DNA of 51,837 bases from the NCBI RefSeq assembly GCF_000502875.1, contig NZ_AYWX01000009.1, positions 1-51,837 on the forward strand. The letters run 5' to 3'. The notes beneath the pieces are model-generated. The model was not told where the DNA came from. It saw only the letters and a list, made by a program, of their open reading frames with translations, and searched no databases. The stretch is from Mesorhizobium sp. L2C084A000. GTDB lineage: Bacteria > Pseudomonadota > Alphaproteobacteria > Rhizobiales > Rhizobiaceae. The position numbers and the translations under genes were made by a program. Below are positions 27,511-34,942 of this stretch, piece by piece. The stretch's first letter is position 1. Every line of letters begins with the position of its first letter.

Positions 27511-28163
27511 ATGACCTTTCGTAACGGCCTTGATTCACTTCTTCGCCCCGAGGATTCGGTCCTCGTTCTGATCGACCACCAGCCCTACCAGCTCTCGAAC
27601 CTGAACAGCCACGATCCGCATGCAGTGGTCAACAACTCGACGGCCTTGGCAAAGGTCGCAAAGGCCTTCGGCGTTCCCACCATCCTGACCAGCGTCGTTG
27701 CCGATCGGGCGGCCTGATCTTCCCCCACATCACCGACGTATTTCCCGGCCAGGAGGTCATCGACCGGACGTTCATCAACACCTGGGAAGACAGGAAGGTC
27801 GTGAACGCGGTCAAGGCGACCGGCCGCAGGCAGCTCATCATCGCCGGCCTGTGGACCGAGATCTGCGTCGCCATGCCGGTTATCCAGGCGTTGGGCGAAG
27901 GCTGGGACGCCACGGTCATCGCCGACGCCTCGGGCGGCACGTCGGTCGAAGCGCACGAGGTCGCCATCCAACGCATGATCGCGGCCGGCGCAAACATGAT
28001 GACCTGGCTGGCGCTGGCATCGGAGTGGCAACGCGACTGGGCGCGTACCGAGCACGTCGGCGAGCTGACGGAAGTGCTCAAGCAGCACGCCGCTGGCAGC
28101 GGCATCGCGTACCTCTGGGAGCAGCAACTTCTCAACACGCCTGTGCCGAGCACCGCCGGCTGA
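27511..28163 (+). pseudogene. Isochorismatase-type cysteine hydrolase, frameshifted
   Basis: The gene starts well: ATG 27511 with AGAGAGG upstream, then RPEDSVLVLIDHQPYQ and VPTILTSVV. At the GGG of 27706-27708 the frame shifts by one base. The first frame stops at 27715-27717, while the next frame carries the rest of the enzyme without interruption (LIFPHITDVFPGQEVIDRTF, then LWTEIC, AMPVIQALGEGW, MTWLALASEW) to the TGA at 28163. One missing G restores RGGLIFPH. Relatives (YcaC-like) are homomultimeric hydrolases of unknown substrate. Either a recent inactivating deletion or a sequencing error. Confidence 0.8.
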
Positions 28164-28881
28164 ACTGGGCGGGGTGACGAAAGCGTTGAGCGATCCAGCG
28201 CCAACATGCTGAGCCGGGTCACCCCCGCCCACAAGACGAGCCGCCTGAATGCAGGGCGGCCGGCCGTCATCAACGATCACTTCCTCCATCCATTGGCCGC
28301 GACTACAGTCGGCGCAGCCTGGCTATCTATCGCCTCATTGAAAGGACCATGGAGATGTTCGGCGGAGCGCTTCCGAGAGGAAATGGACGTCATCTATCCG
28401 AACTTCAAAGTCAGCCTGACGCAACAGGGCGCTCGTGATCGATGACCTCGCAGTTCGGATATATCGACTTGGAACAGAGGACCTTGCAACCAATCGACAA
28501 CCCGCTGGGCACGAGGTTGTCATCATGTCTTAGGTACAAACCGCTACCCATGTCTCCGGGCTGGACAATTCGACGTCTGGCGGAGGAAGTGGGATTCGAT
28601 TCTTGCTTCCGATCCAAGCAAATCAAGAAATCTAAGAATCGATTGTTACACAGCATGTTACGCGCCAGTCAGACGGTGCGGACACGAGCGCGGCCCTTCC
28701 CGAAAATGCTAGTGGTGAATCTGTCTAGCGAGGCAACGGAGCAGTGCACGGTGCCGTTTGCGAAGGCCCTGAGGGAATGATCGTGGAGAAAGGCCGCCTT
28801 CAGGATCAGCTAGACGCGCTCAAGGCTCCGCTTCTCGGCAAGCGATATGGATGAGCAACGAACGAGTGCCGGTTCCAGCAC
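28164..28881. other. Non-coding or decayed junction region
   Basis: These 718 bases hold no gene I can support. Short open frames (for example 28442-28780 and 28777-28854, which overlap by ATGA) have no ribosome-binding site or family likeness and compositions unlike neighbouring genes. No tRNA, direct repeat or transposase fragment was recognised. It marks the point where the dense conserved gene block ends and the stress-gene island begins. Confidence 0.4.
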
Positions 28882-29706
28882 CTAAGCTGATTTGCGGCTA
28901 TTGGCCTTTGGCCGATCTTGGCCGATCCCTTCCTTGGCGAGGCTCTTTCGAAGAACTGAGGCCAAGTCGACCACGTTCTCCTTGGGTTTCGGTACCGGTT
29001 TCGGGGGTTTTTTGCCCTTGCGCTTGGCGTCAATCATGGCAATCAACGCGTCCTCGTAGGTGTCCTCGAATTTCGAAGGATCGAACTTTGTCACCTTCTT
29101 GTCGATGAGAAGCCCCGCGATTTCGAGCAAATCCGAATCATATTTTGCGCTCTTCACATCGTCGAAGACGGTGTCTTCCGATGTCATCTCATTGTGGGTC
29201 CGTAGCTCGGTCAGCAACATCCCTTTTCCAAGGGGCTGTATCAACACTTCGCGCCCGCGCTGATAGAGTACGACGCAGGAGCGTGCCGCAACGCGTTTCT
29301 TGGCCATCGCATCGCGCAGGACGGCAAAGGCCTCCAGGGAGGCGCCGTCTGCCGGGATCAAGTAGTATGGTTTCTCGAGATAACGTGTGTCGATCTCGGC
29401 AACCGGAACGAAGGAATCGACGTCAAGTGTATGCTGTGACGTCAGCTTCAGTTTCTTTAACTCGTCCGGCTCGACGTGGATGAAATCATCCTTGTCCGCC
29501 TCATACCCTTTGATCTGATCCTCGGCTTTGACAACGTCGCCAGTCTCTTCATCGACATAGGCGCTTTTAACGGGTAAACCGTCCTTGCGGTTCAAAATCT
29601 TGAAGTCGATCTTGGTTGCCTCGCTTGTGGCACCCACTATCTTTACCCCGCATGACACGGAACCGACCCTCAGAAAGCCCTTCCAGACCGCGCGTGGCGC
29701 CACCAT
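28882..29706 (-). CDS. ku: Ku DNA end-binding protein
   Basis: A bacterial Ku homologue of 274 residues that binds DNA ends and recruits ligase in non-homologous end joining. The protein starts with RAVWKGFLRVGSVSCGVKI and contains the family's YVDEETGDVV, YEADKDDFI and PYYLIPADGASLEAFAVLRDAM stretches. The C-terminal tail is lysine-rich, as in other bacterial Ku proteins. It is probably under EcfG control: a perfect GGAAC-N16-CGTT lies 30 bases upstream. In Sinorhizobium, stress-phase end joining is known to depend on RpoE2. A decayed ligase end lies directly upstream. Confidence 0.95.
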   Translation of the reverse strand: MVAPRAVWKGFLRVGSVSCGVKIVGATSEATKIDFKILNRKDGLPVKSAYVDEETGDVVKAEDQIKGYEADKDDFIHVEPDELKKLKLTSQHTLDVDSFVPVAEIDTRYLEKPYYLIPADGASLEAFAVLRDAMAKKRVAARSCVVLYQRGREVLIQPLGKGMLLTELRTHNEMTSEDTVFDDVKSAKYDSDLLEIAGLLIDKKVTKFDPSKFEDTYEDALIAMIDAKRKGKKPPKPVPKPKENVVDLASVLRKSLAKEGIGQDRPKANSRKSA

Positions 29707-29735
29707 GCCGTTTCTCCTAGACGTCGATCCGGCAC

Positions 29736-29760
29736 AACGTCAGGCACACGGTTCTGTTCC
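29736..29760 (-). promoter_or_regulatory. EcfG/RpoE2-type promoter of ku
   Basis: On the minus strand: GGAAC (29760-29756), 16 bases, CGTT (29739-29736). This matches the alphaproteobacterial general-stress sigma factor motif exactly. The start codon of ku is 30 bases downstream. Confidence 0.75.
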
Positions 29761-29791
29761 TCAACGTTGGCAGTACCCTCGCCAATGTTAG

Positions 29792-29919
29792 TTATTCTTC
29801 ACGGTAGTCCAGCAGCTTTGCGTGGCGCAGTTTTTCTTCGCCCTTCAGAAAAACTTGACCCGGCCGACCAAGCCTGGCTTGATCCTCTCGGCCTTGTCTT
29901 TCTTTAAGCCCTTCGGCAC
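29792..29919 (-). pseudogene. Remnant of a LigD-like ATP-dependent DNA ligase C-terminus
   Basis: Minus-strand translation gives KDKAERIKPGLVGRVKF in one frame. After an A-run at 29849-29853 (T5 on this strand) it continues in another as LKGEEKLRHAKLLDYREE, ending at the TAA at 29794-29792. Together these resemble the last residues of LigD-type ligases (PxLVxRVxxLxGxxxLRHAxLxDxREE). The frame is broken by two extra or one missing base, and no earlier ligase or polymerase domain was found upstream. It appears to be the last surviving piece of a ligase gene beside ku. The assignment rests on remembered family sequences. Confidence 0.45.
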
Positions 29920-30492
29920 GGGACGCCGATCTTGCCCTGCACGCGCTCCGACAGGCTGTTGAATATGCCCAGCAGCAGGTTGATAGGCCGGCTCGATGTA
30001 GGTCCAGTTTTGGGCTTATGCGAATGTCCGCAAAGCGCCCTCATTCCTGTCGTTTGGGTTGTGTGTTTGCCGGCCTGGAAGCGGACATCGATTTTGTCAG
30101 AAATGGCGGACGCGCCGAACCGCGAAGCAGGTCTTTCTTTTGGTTGGCTCAAGCTACGTGGAAGGGGCGCCTTGTCGGCCTTGTGCCTGTCTCGAGATCC
30201 AATTCACTGGATTACAGTGGCCTCCATGCCGATGAAATGAAACGCCAACCCCAAAGTCCCATAAGGCGTTACTAATTTAAATTGTTGTTGTGGGCGGGTG
30301 GCGAGCTGTTCGTTCTGAACGGCTTCGGTCTGATTTGGGATGAGATATCGTTTCGCGCGCCGGCGGAGCAATGCGCTGTTTTTGTCATTTCGCAATCCAT
30401 GTCGGGCAAGTGGCCGCCTTACCGGCTCTTGTCAGTGCGTAGGCGCGCGATAGTTTTTGTGGGGAAGGGACTTCGATCAAAAGGAGCCGACG
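29920..30492. other. Gene-free stretch between ligase remnant and a hypothetical gene
   Basis: About 570 bases without a supportable gene. Minus-strand frames here have no ribosome-binding site and no recognisable family. The sequence around 30240-30300 is AT-rich (TTACTAATTTAAATTG), suitable for a promoter of the gene at 30493, for which no EcfG-type motif was found. Confidence 0.4.
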
Positions 30493-30924
30493 ATGGAACA
30501 CCAAACTCTAAGTCAATTGCAGACAATTGCAGAAGTAGAACCCCTCTCGACATACCCGATCATGACCCGGCAACAGCGTATTGAGCGCTGGGCAGAGTTG
30601 CTGGCACAACATCCCGAGCGACGCCTGAGAGCCCTTACCGGCACTGAGTATCTGAAGCGGGAAGCCCGCGACGCAGCACGCGGTGAGGGCTCGCCAATTA
30701 CAGTGGCCTTCGAGGACCCGCTACTGCGTGCGTTAGGCCTGAAGGATGACACTTATGGGGAAGCAAAGCGCTTCTTCGAACTGTCTGACGGTGAGTTGCA
30801 TGACATCGTCTGCAGTTGCCATGTCGGAACCACGTTCAGAGGGCAGTGGGCTGCCGCTAGAGTCCGCCGGTCGATTGGAGGGAACAGGTTTCTTAAGTGG
30901 CTTAGAGAGAGAATGTGGCACTGA
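30493..30924 (+). CDS. Conserved hypothetical protein
   Basis: A 143-residue soluble protein that I do not recognise. It has an N-terminal stretch rich in charged residues (MTRQQRIERWAELLAQHPERRLRAL) and a C-terminal basic helix. Two cysteines lie close together in IVCSCHVG. The ATG at 30493 has AAGGAG 6 bases upstream, strong support for translation. The gene stands alone between ku and the phosphoesterase operon. A regulatory or stress role would be a guess based only on the neighbourhood. Confidence 0.7.
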   Translation: MEHQTLSQLQTIAEVEPLSTYPIMTRQQRIERWAELLAQHPERRLRALTGTEYLKREARDAARGEGSPITVAFEDPLLRALGLKDDTYGEAKRFFELSDGELHDIVCSCHVGTTFRGQWAAARVRRSIGGNRFLKWLRERMWH

Positions 30925-31191
30925 GATCGCCAAGGACGGCGATTGAAGCTCGTTTCAAGCGAGGTGGATGAACGATTGGGCGCCAGTGGCGCGCCGCCGG
31001 GGTGACGACGGGGGTCGGCGCCTGTCCCAAAGGTTGTGACGGCTGTGCAGACGGGTGGGGCGCTCCTCGGTCCGGTTTACTCGCGGTGCGTTCCAGGCAA
31101 GGCTGCAATACCCCAGGGGCAGGATTTCTGGATTCCTGTTTGCGGCTAGCATCACCACGTAAAGACGTCGATCGTTCGACCATCTGCTGCG

Positions 31192-31692
31192 CTAACCTCG
31201 GCGGCGCCGCCTGGCCTGTATGGCAGCAAAAGTGACTGGGCGAAAATCCCAGGCGTCTACGCCGACGTCGTGCTGGCGCGTCATCGGCTTCAGCCGGCCA
31301 TGAGAATGGCCGTGCAGGTTTATCGATTTCTTGCCGATCTGGTTCCAGGTGCGGAACGGGTAGTGGCAAAGAACCAAGAAACGGCCCTCGACAGTCAGCT
31401 CCTTGTAGTGTTGCACGCTAGCCCAAGCCGAAGCGCGGAGCGTTACCACGCCGTCGTTGTTGCCGATGATGAGGTGCTTGGTGCCGTGGAGGCAGGACAG
31501 CAGCGAAGACACTGTCTCGGCCGATCCCCTGGCAAAGTCGCCGAGGTGCCAAACCTCGTCGCTTGGAGCAATAGTCTCGTTCCAAAGTTCAGTCAGTGCC
31601 TGGTCATGCGCCGCCAATGAACTGAAGGGGCGGGGGTCGAGCCGCAGAATGCGGGGATCGTTGAAATGCGTGTCGGAGGTGAAGAAGATCAT
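31192..31692 (-). CDS. Calcineurin-like metallophosphoesterase
   Basis: A 166-residue single-domain phosphoesterase. All five metal-site motifs of the family are present in order: SDTHF, GDFARG, GNND, CHYP and HGHSHG. Small enzymes of this type act on phosphodiesters, nucleotides or phosphoproteins; the substrate is not known. Its ATG overlaps the stop codon of the 72-aa gene by four bases (ATGA), indicating translational coupling in a two-gene operon with an EcfG-type promoter. Confidence 0.88.
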   Translation of the reverse strand: MIFFTSDTHFNDPRILRLDPRPFSSLAAHDQALTELWNETIAPSDEVWHLGDFARGSAETVSSLLSCLHGTKHLIIGNNDGVVTLRASAWASVQHYKELTVEGRFLVLCHYPFRTWNQIGKKSINLHGHSHGRLKPMTRQHDVGVDAWDFRPVTFAAIQARRRRRG

Positions 31693-31907
31693 GCGCCGCC
31701 GCTGGCTGAGACGAGCGCTCGACGAACGCTTCTAGGTTCGCTTGCCGGAGCGCCTTTTGGGTCCATCATCGATCCTGATTTGGGCTTCCCTGACATCTTG
31801 AGTGCCTCTTCCTTGGTGAGGCCGCACTTGCGCGCAAAGTAGAGCGCTTCGATCGCCTTTTCACGATCCGCCGTGGCTTCTGTGTGCTGTTTGGGCTTTT
31901 TACCCAT
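31689..31907 (-). CDS. Small hypothetical protein upstream of the phosphoesterase
   Basis: A 72-residue basic protein. Its middle (AIEALYFARKCGLTKEEALKMSG) reads like a short helix-turn-helix or winged element; no family is recognised. It is first in an operon with the phosphoesterase, with a four-base stop/start overlap. An EcfG-type promoter ends 27 bases before the start, and the predicted leader of about 20 bases is short. Coupling suggests the two proteins are made together in stress. Confidence 0.7.
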   Translation of the reverse strand: MGKKPKQHTEATADREKAIEALYFARKCGLTKEEALKMSGKPKSGSMMDPKGAPASEPRSVRRALVSASGGA

Positions 31908-31934
31908 CGTTCTCTATCACCTTTGATGCCACCG

Positions 31935-31959
31935 AACCATCACCGTGCCGGGTTGTTCC
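31935..31959 (-). promoter_or_regulatory. EcfG-type promoter of the phosphoesterase operon
   Basis: Minus strand: GGAAC (31959-31955), 16 bases, GGTT (31938-31935). The 72-aa gene starts 28 bases downstream. Confidence 0.65.
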
Positions 31960-32276
31960 CATCCATCGAATCTGCTGACCTGCCGAGCGCGGCAGCCTGA
32001 TGTCGTCGATAAAACGAGATCCCGAGACCTTAGCAGGCATCAGCTTGGTCGTTTCTATATGGCTCTATATGGCCCATCTGGGAGGCACAGTCGGAGCTCT
32101 AAAGTTGCCGAACGCCTTGCAGACGGTTGCTTTTGGCTAGAGCGGGACGCGGCTGGCATCTTCTGCCGAAGGCGGCTCGCGCTCGCGGAGGAACCATGTA
32201 ACGCGCTTGTTGAATCGTAGTCTGAAGACCAAACCTCGATCACCTCGTGCACCCGACGGTACTGCCATGGCGATCC
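31960..32276. other. Intergenic region between divergent stress promoters
   Basis: About 320 bases between the leftward phosphoesterase-operon promoter and the rightward SIR2-operon promoter. No open frame with a ribosome-binding site was found, and apart from the flanking promoters nothing recognisable. Confidence 0.4.
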
Positions 32277-32301
32277 GGAACCTCGAGGCATGTGGAGAGT
32301 T
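32277..32301 (+). promoter_or_regulatory. EcfG-type promoter of the SIR2 operon
   Basis: Plus strand: GGAAC (32277-32281), 16 bases, AGTT (32298-32301). The first possible start codon downstream is ATG 32330, 29 bases away, the same spacing seen at ku and the phosphoesterase operon. Confidence 0.6.
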
Positions 32302-32329
32302 GTCCAGCAGCCCAGCGGAGATCCAAGCC

Positions 32330-32476
32330 ATGGCGCCACCAGATGCCAATCCCGGCGCCGCCGCGCAGCCAAAACGCTCTGGCAAGCGACAACCCCATCA
32401 CCGGCACGGCACAAGGCCTCCGGAGCAGGATTATCTATCGACGGGCTTCCAACGATATGAAGGACATGGCCCATGA
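32330..32476 (+). CDS. Possible 48-aa leader protein of the SIR2 operon
   Basis: A short frame from ATG 32330, with GGAG 8 bases upstream, to the TGA at 32474-32476. The product is rich in Pro, Arg, His and Gln (QPHHRHGTRPPEQDY), likely disordered, with no family match. Its stop overlaps the next gene's start by ATGA. A longer frame from 32267 would begin upstream of the promoter and is excluded if that promoter is real. It may be a true small protein or only a translated leader. Confidence 0.4.
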   Translation: MAPPDANPGAAAQPKRSGKRQPHHRHGTRPPEQDYLSTGFQRYEGHGP

Positions 32477-32781
32477 ACGTCGCCAACCTGCAATTGGAAG
32501 GTTTGCTCATGGCGGTCGCGGCCGTCAATAACGCCTTGGTCCGCAGAGGCCTTCTCTCGGTCGATGATATCGACACGGCGTTGAAAAACGCCGAAGCCTC
32601 GTTCACGGTTGATGAGCGCCTCTTCGAGGATATGTCGCCTGCTAACCGCGACGCAGTGTGTTTCCCTTTGCGTCTTTTGCGGCTGGCTAACACCAAGCAG
32701 TTCGAAGCGAGTGTGCCACCGTTTTCCGAGCTGGCCAGGCAGGTGGGGATCACCAAGCAGCCTAACAACGACCAGATGTGA
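32473..32781 (+). CDS. Conserved hypothetical protein, possible SIR2 partner
   Basis: A 102-residue mostly helical soluble protein (VAAVNNALVRRGLLSVDDIDTALKNAEA, then SPANRDAVCFPLRLLRLAN). I recall similar proteins as widespread rhizobial hypotheticals, so it may not be specific to this operon. The ATG at 32473 has AAGGAC 9 bases upstream and overlaps the preceding short frame. Its stop overlaps an in-frame GTG of the SIR2 gene (GTGA at 32778), which suggests coupling of the two. Function unknown. Confidence 0.72.
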   Translation: MNVANLQLEGLLMAVAAVNNALVRRGLLSVDDIDTALKNAEASFTVDERLFEDMSPANRDAVCFPLRLLRLANTKQFEASVPPFSELARQVGITKQPNNDQM

Positions 32782-32822
32782 GGGAGGAAGGTCGACCTGC
32801 GCGGCTGGCCTCGAAAGACTTG

Positions 32823-33668
32823 ATGAACGATGACCCTGTAGATTCGCTCGCCAACGCAATTCGCCATCGCAGCGCAATTCTGTTTGTTGGGGCAGGGGTG
32901 TCGATCAGTGTTGGACTACCCTCCTGGGAGAAGCTGATAGAGCGAATGGCAAAGGAGCTCGGCGTCGACGACGAATTTTCCACGCGACGCGATCGCTTTC
33001 AAACCCTGGCCGAGTACTATCGGATCAAGCATGGCAGCATCGGGCCACTTCGCAGTTGGATGGACAGAAACTGGTCCGTCCCCAAGGACCGGATCGAGAA
33101 ATCCGAGTTGCATCGTCTCATCGTGAGGCTCGACTTCCCTGTCATCTACACAACTAATTATGACCGGAACCTAGAACTGGCTTATGAGATATACGGCCGG
33201 GACTACGTGAAAGTGGCCAATGCACGTGATGTAGCGCAGGCCCGCCAAGGCGTTACCCACATCGTCAAGTTCCATGGTGATTTCGACGAGGATTCGTCCC
33301 TCGTCCTCACCGAAACGGACTACCTCGATCGCCTGTCCTTCAATTCTCCGCTGGACGTGCGTTTTCGCTCGGATGCACTCGGCAGCACGATCCTCTTCAT
33401 TGGCTATAGCCTTTCCGACCCAAATATTCGGTTGCTGTTGCACCGTCTCTGGCAGACGTGGCATCGGTCCGGCTATGAGAAAGATCGCCCGCCCTCGTTC
33501 ATCCTCATGACCAGCCGAAACCCTGTGGAGGAGGCCGTTCTTGGGCGTTGGGGCATTTCGGTCGTCGTCGGCGAAATCGACGAGCCGCAAGCTGCTTTGA
33601 TGGACTTCCTCAGCCGGCTGGCGGAGATGGTTGGGGATGGGGAAGTGTCGCAAAACAGCGAGCAATAG
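32823..33668 (+). CDS. SIR2-like NAD-binding protein
   Basis: A 281-residue protein made almost only of a SIR2-like domain. The NAD-site motifs are FVGAGVS (21-27), YTTNYD (109-114), KFHGD with the catalytic-type H151, and FIGYSLSDPN (192-201). This SIR2_2-type pattern is seen in bacterial defence proteins, where the domain often destroys NAD+, rather than in classical deacetylases: no zinc-finger cysteines are present. There is no fused effector or sensor domain. ATG 32823 lacks a good ribosome-binding site; a GTG at 32778 overlapping the previous stop would add 15 residues. AGGGAGGAAGG at 32780-32790 sits between the two candidate starts. Confidence 0.85.
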   Translation: MNDDPVDSLANAIRHRSAILFVGAGVSISVGLPSWEKLIERMAKELGVDDEFSTRRDRFQTLAEYYRIKHGSIGPLRSWMDRNWSVPKDRIEKSELHRLIVRLDFPVIYTTNYDRNLELAYEIYGRDYVKVANARDVAQARQGVTHIVKFHGDFDEDSSLVLTETDYLDRLSFNSPLDVRFRSDALGSTILFIGYSLSDPNIRLLLHRLWQTWHRSGYEKDRPPSFILMTSRNPVEEAVLGRWGISVVVGEIDEPQAALMDFLSRLAEMVGDGEVSQNSEQ

Positions 33669-33692
33669 GAACTATCGGGGTAAACGGCAGTT
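33668..33692 (+). promoter_or_regulatory. EcfG-type promoter with no coding gene downstream
   Basis: GGAAC (33668-33672) overlaps the last base of the SIR2 stop; 16 bases later comes AGTT (33689-33692). No plus-strand gene follows for over 1 kb; instead two hairpins begin at once. Confidence 0.55.
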
Positions 33693-33696
33693 CGGC

Positions 33697-33762
33697 GAGC
33701 TCTCAAGAAACGGCCGCATAGCAGAGAGCTCCGTCCGGAATTTCAATGTTCAATTCCGGCCC
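33697..33762 (+). ncRNA. Candidate stress-induced small RNA with two hairpins
   Basis: Starting at the expected transcription start there are two exact inverted repeats: GAGCTCTC (33697-33704) with GAGAGCTC (33724-33731), and CCGGAATT (33735-33742) with AATTCCGG (33752-33759, 9-base loop). No open frame is present. No T-run follows the second hairpin, so the 3' end is unclear; a 30-bp palindrome at 33925 could be the terminator. A short structured RNA is the simplest reading, but it is unproven. Confidence 0.35.
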
Positions 33763-33924
33763 TCAACATCTTGCCGCACATGACGTGCTTCGCCTGGCTC
33801 TTGAGTTAGATGGAGATGTCCTTGGCTCGACCTGCATGTCGGGATGCTAAATCGCGGCACGGAGAAACTGAAAACTGCCTTTCCTTCGAAGTGCCTTTCA
33901 CACCGGTAACGCCTCAACCTCAAT

Positions 33925-33954
33925 GCGCGTTGCGCCGAGCTCGGCGCAACGCGC
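33925..33954. repeat. Perfect 30-bp palindrome
   Basis: The arms GCGCGTTGCGCCGAG (33925-33939) and CTCGGCGCAACGCGC (33940-33954) are exact complements with no spacer. It lies 30 bases after the DUF892 gene's stop on the minus strand and about 260 bases after SIR2 on the plus strand. A bidirectional transcription end, a protein-binding site or a cruciform are all possible; no T-run is present on either side. Confidence 0.75.
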
Positions 33955-33983
33955 GATCGCTTATTCGGCAAATGACCGACCGA

Positions 33984-34493
33984 TCAACGCTTGGCGTTCT
34001 CACTCTCCGAGTCGGTCCGCGCGAGGAACTGTTCGGTTGTCGCTGGAATATGGCTTTTCAGCCAGTCCGCCATCGCGACTTCCTCACGCAGGTTCTCTTC
34101 GCAGACCTGGGCGACCTCTGCTTCACCTAGCGATTTGGCAGCGGCGATAAGGATCGTGTAGGAGGCGATTTCCATGTGCTCGAACGTGTAGCTTGCAAGC
34201 GATCCTTTCATCACTTCGTCACCGGCGAAGACCCCACTGAGCGACTGCGCCATTGCCGTCAGCTTGCCGCCGGCATCCTTCAATGTGGAAGATCCTTGTC
34301 CGATGCGGTCGAGACAAGTTTCCAGCCGAGCAGCCTGCTGTCTGGTCTCCTGAACGTGCTGGCGAATCCGGTCGCTGAGCTCAGGATAGTTCTCAATTCG
34401 GTTCAGCTGCCCATTCAACATGGTCTCGGCCTGCTCCTCCATAGCGTGAGCATCCCTAAGCCATTGGACAAGCCATTCGCGCGATTCTGACAT
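33984..34493 (-). CDS. DUF892 (YciE/YciF) ferritin-like protein
   Basis: A 169-residue four-helix ferritin-like protein of the YciE/YciF family. Visible marks are WLRDAHAMEEQAETML (helix 1, first metal-type Glu) and SYTFEHMEIASYTILIAAAKSLG (helix 3, the ExxH-like part). In enterobacteria YciE/YciF are stress-induced (RpoS regulon); in alphaproteobacteria homologues commonly belong to the general stress response. The ATG at 34493 has AAGGAG 9 bases upstream, and an EcfG-type promoter lies 29 bases upstream. Confidence 0.9.
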   Translation of the reverse strand: MSESREWLVQWLRDAHAMEEQAETMLNGQLNRIENYPELSDRIRQHVQETRQQAARLETCLDRIGQGSSTLKDAGGKLTAMAQSLSGVFAGDEVMKGSLASYTFEHMEIASYTILIAAAKSLGEAEVAQVCEENLREEVAMADWLKSHIPATTEQFLARTDSESENAKR

Positions 34494-34521
34494 TTTTCAT
34501 TCTCCTTCACGGGTCGGCCAG

Positions 34522-34546
34522 AACTTTCAAAGGGAGATATTGTTCC
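34522..34546 (-). promoter_or_regulatory. EcfG-type promoter of the DUF892 gene
   Basis: Minus strand: GGAAC (34546-34542), 16 bases, AGTT (34525-34522). The start codon is 29 bases downstream. The rest of the 449-base gap to 34942 holds another promoter on the plus strand and no supportable gene. Confidence 0.7.
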
Positions 34547-34884
34547 TCATCGGTTGAGCTGCGGCCTCGGCCTGTATCGCGAGCCTTTTGCTGGTCGGCG
34601 CTGGATTCAGCCTCCTGGACCTCGGGCGATGGGAATTGCCGCGGCGCGCTGAAACGCATTATGCAGAATGACCGAAGCTGCTGCCGTCACCGCGTTCGGC
34701 GATGGGTATCTCTACGAGTTTCGTGTCGGCTCGTATTCTGCTGCCACGCTGCCATGTGTCAGGCTAAGCTGGGTCTTGCCCGAGATGGCCGGCATTTACC
34801 GTTTGTCTTGCGAAAACAGCCCGTTGGCTCAGCGAGGCCCCGGGTTCACCAGCGGAGTTCTTGTTTTCACGAACGAATTGCAAT

Positions 34885-34909
34885 GGAACGTCACGGCGTT
34901 TCGCAGGTT
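34885..34909 (+). promoter_or_regulatory. EcfG-type promoter of the 65-aa gene
   Basis: GGAAC (34885-34889), 16 bases, GGTT (34906-34909). The gene at 34943 starts 34 bases downstream. Confidence 0.65.
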
Positions 34910-34942
34910 GGTAATGGAATTTCGCAACCAAGGAAACGAGCC

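Noticed and set aside
28442..28854. Two overlapping plus-strand frames in the junction region
   Set aside because: No ribosome-binding site for the first, no family likeness, and composition unlike real genes nearby. Kept only as unannotated junction DNA.
32267..32329. Upstream extension of the 48-codon frame before SIR2
   Set aside because: The predicted promoter (-10 at 32298-32301) lies within it, so transcripts from that promoter cannot include it.
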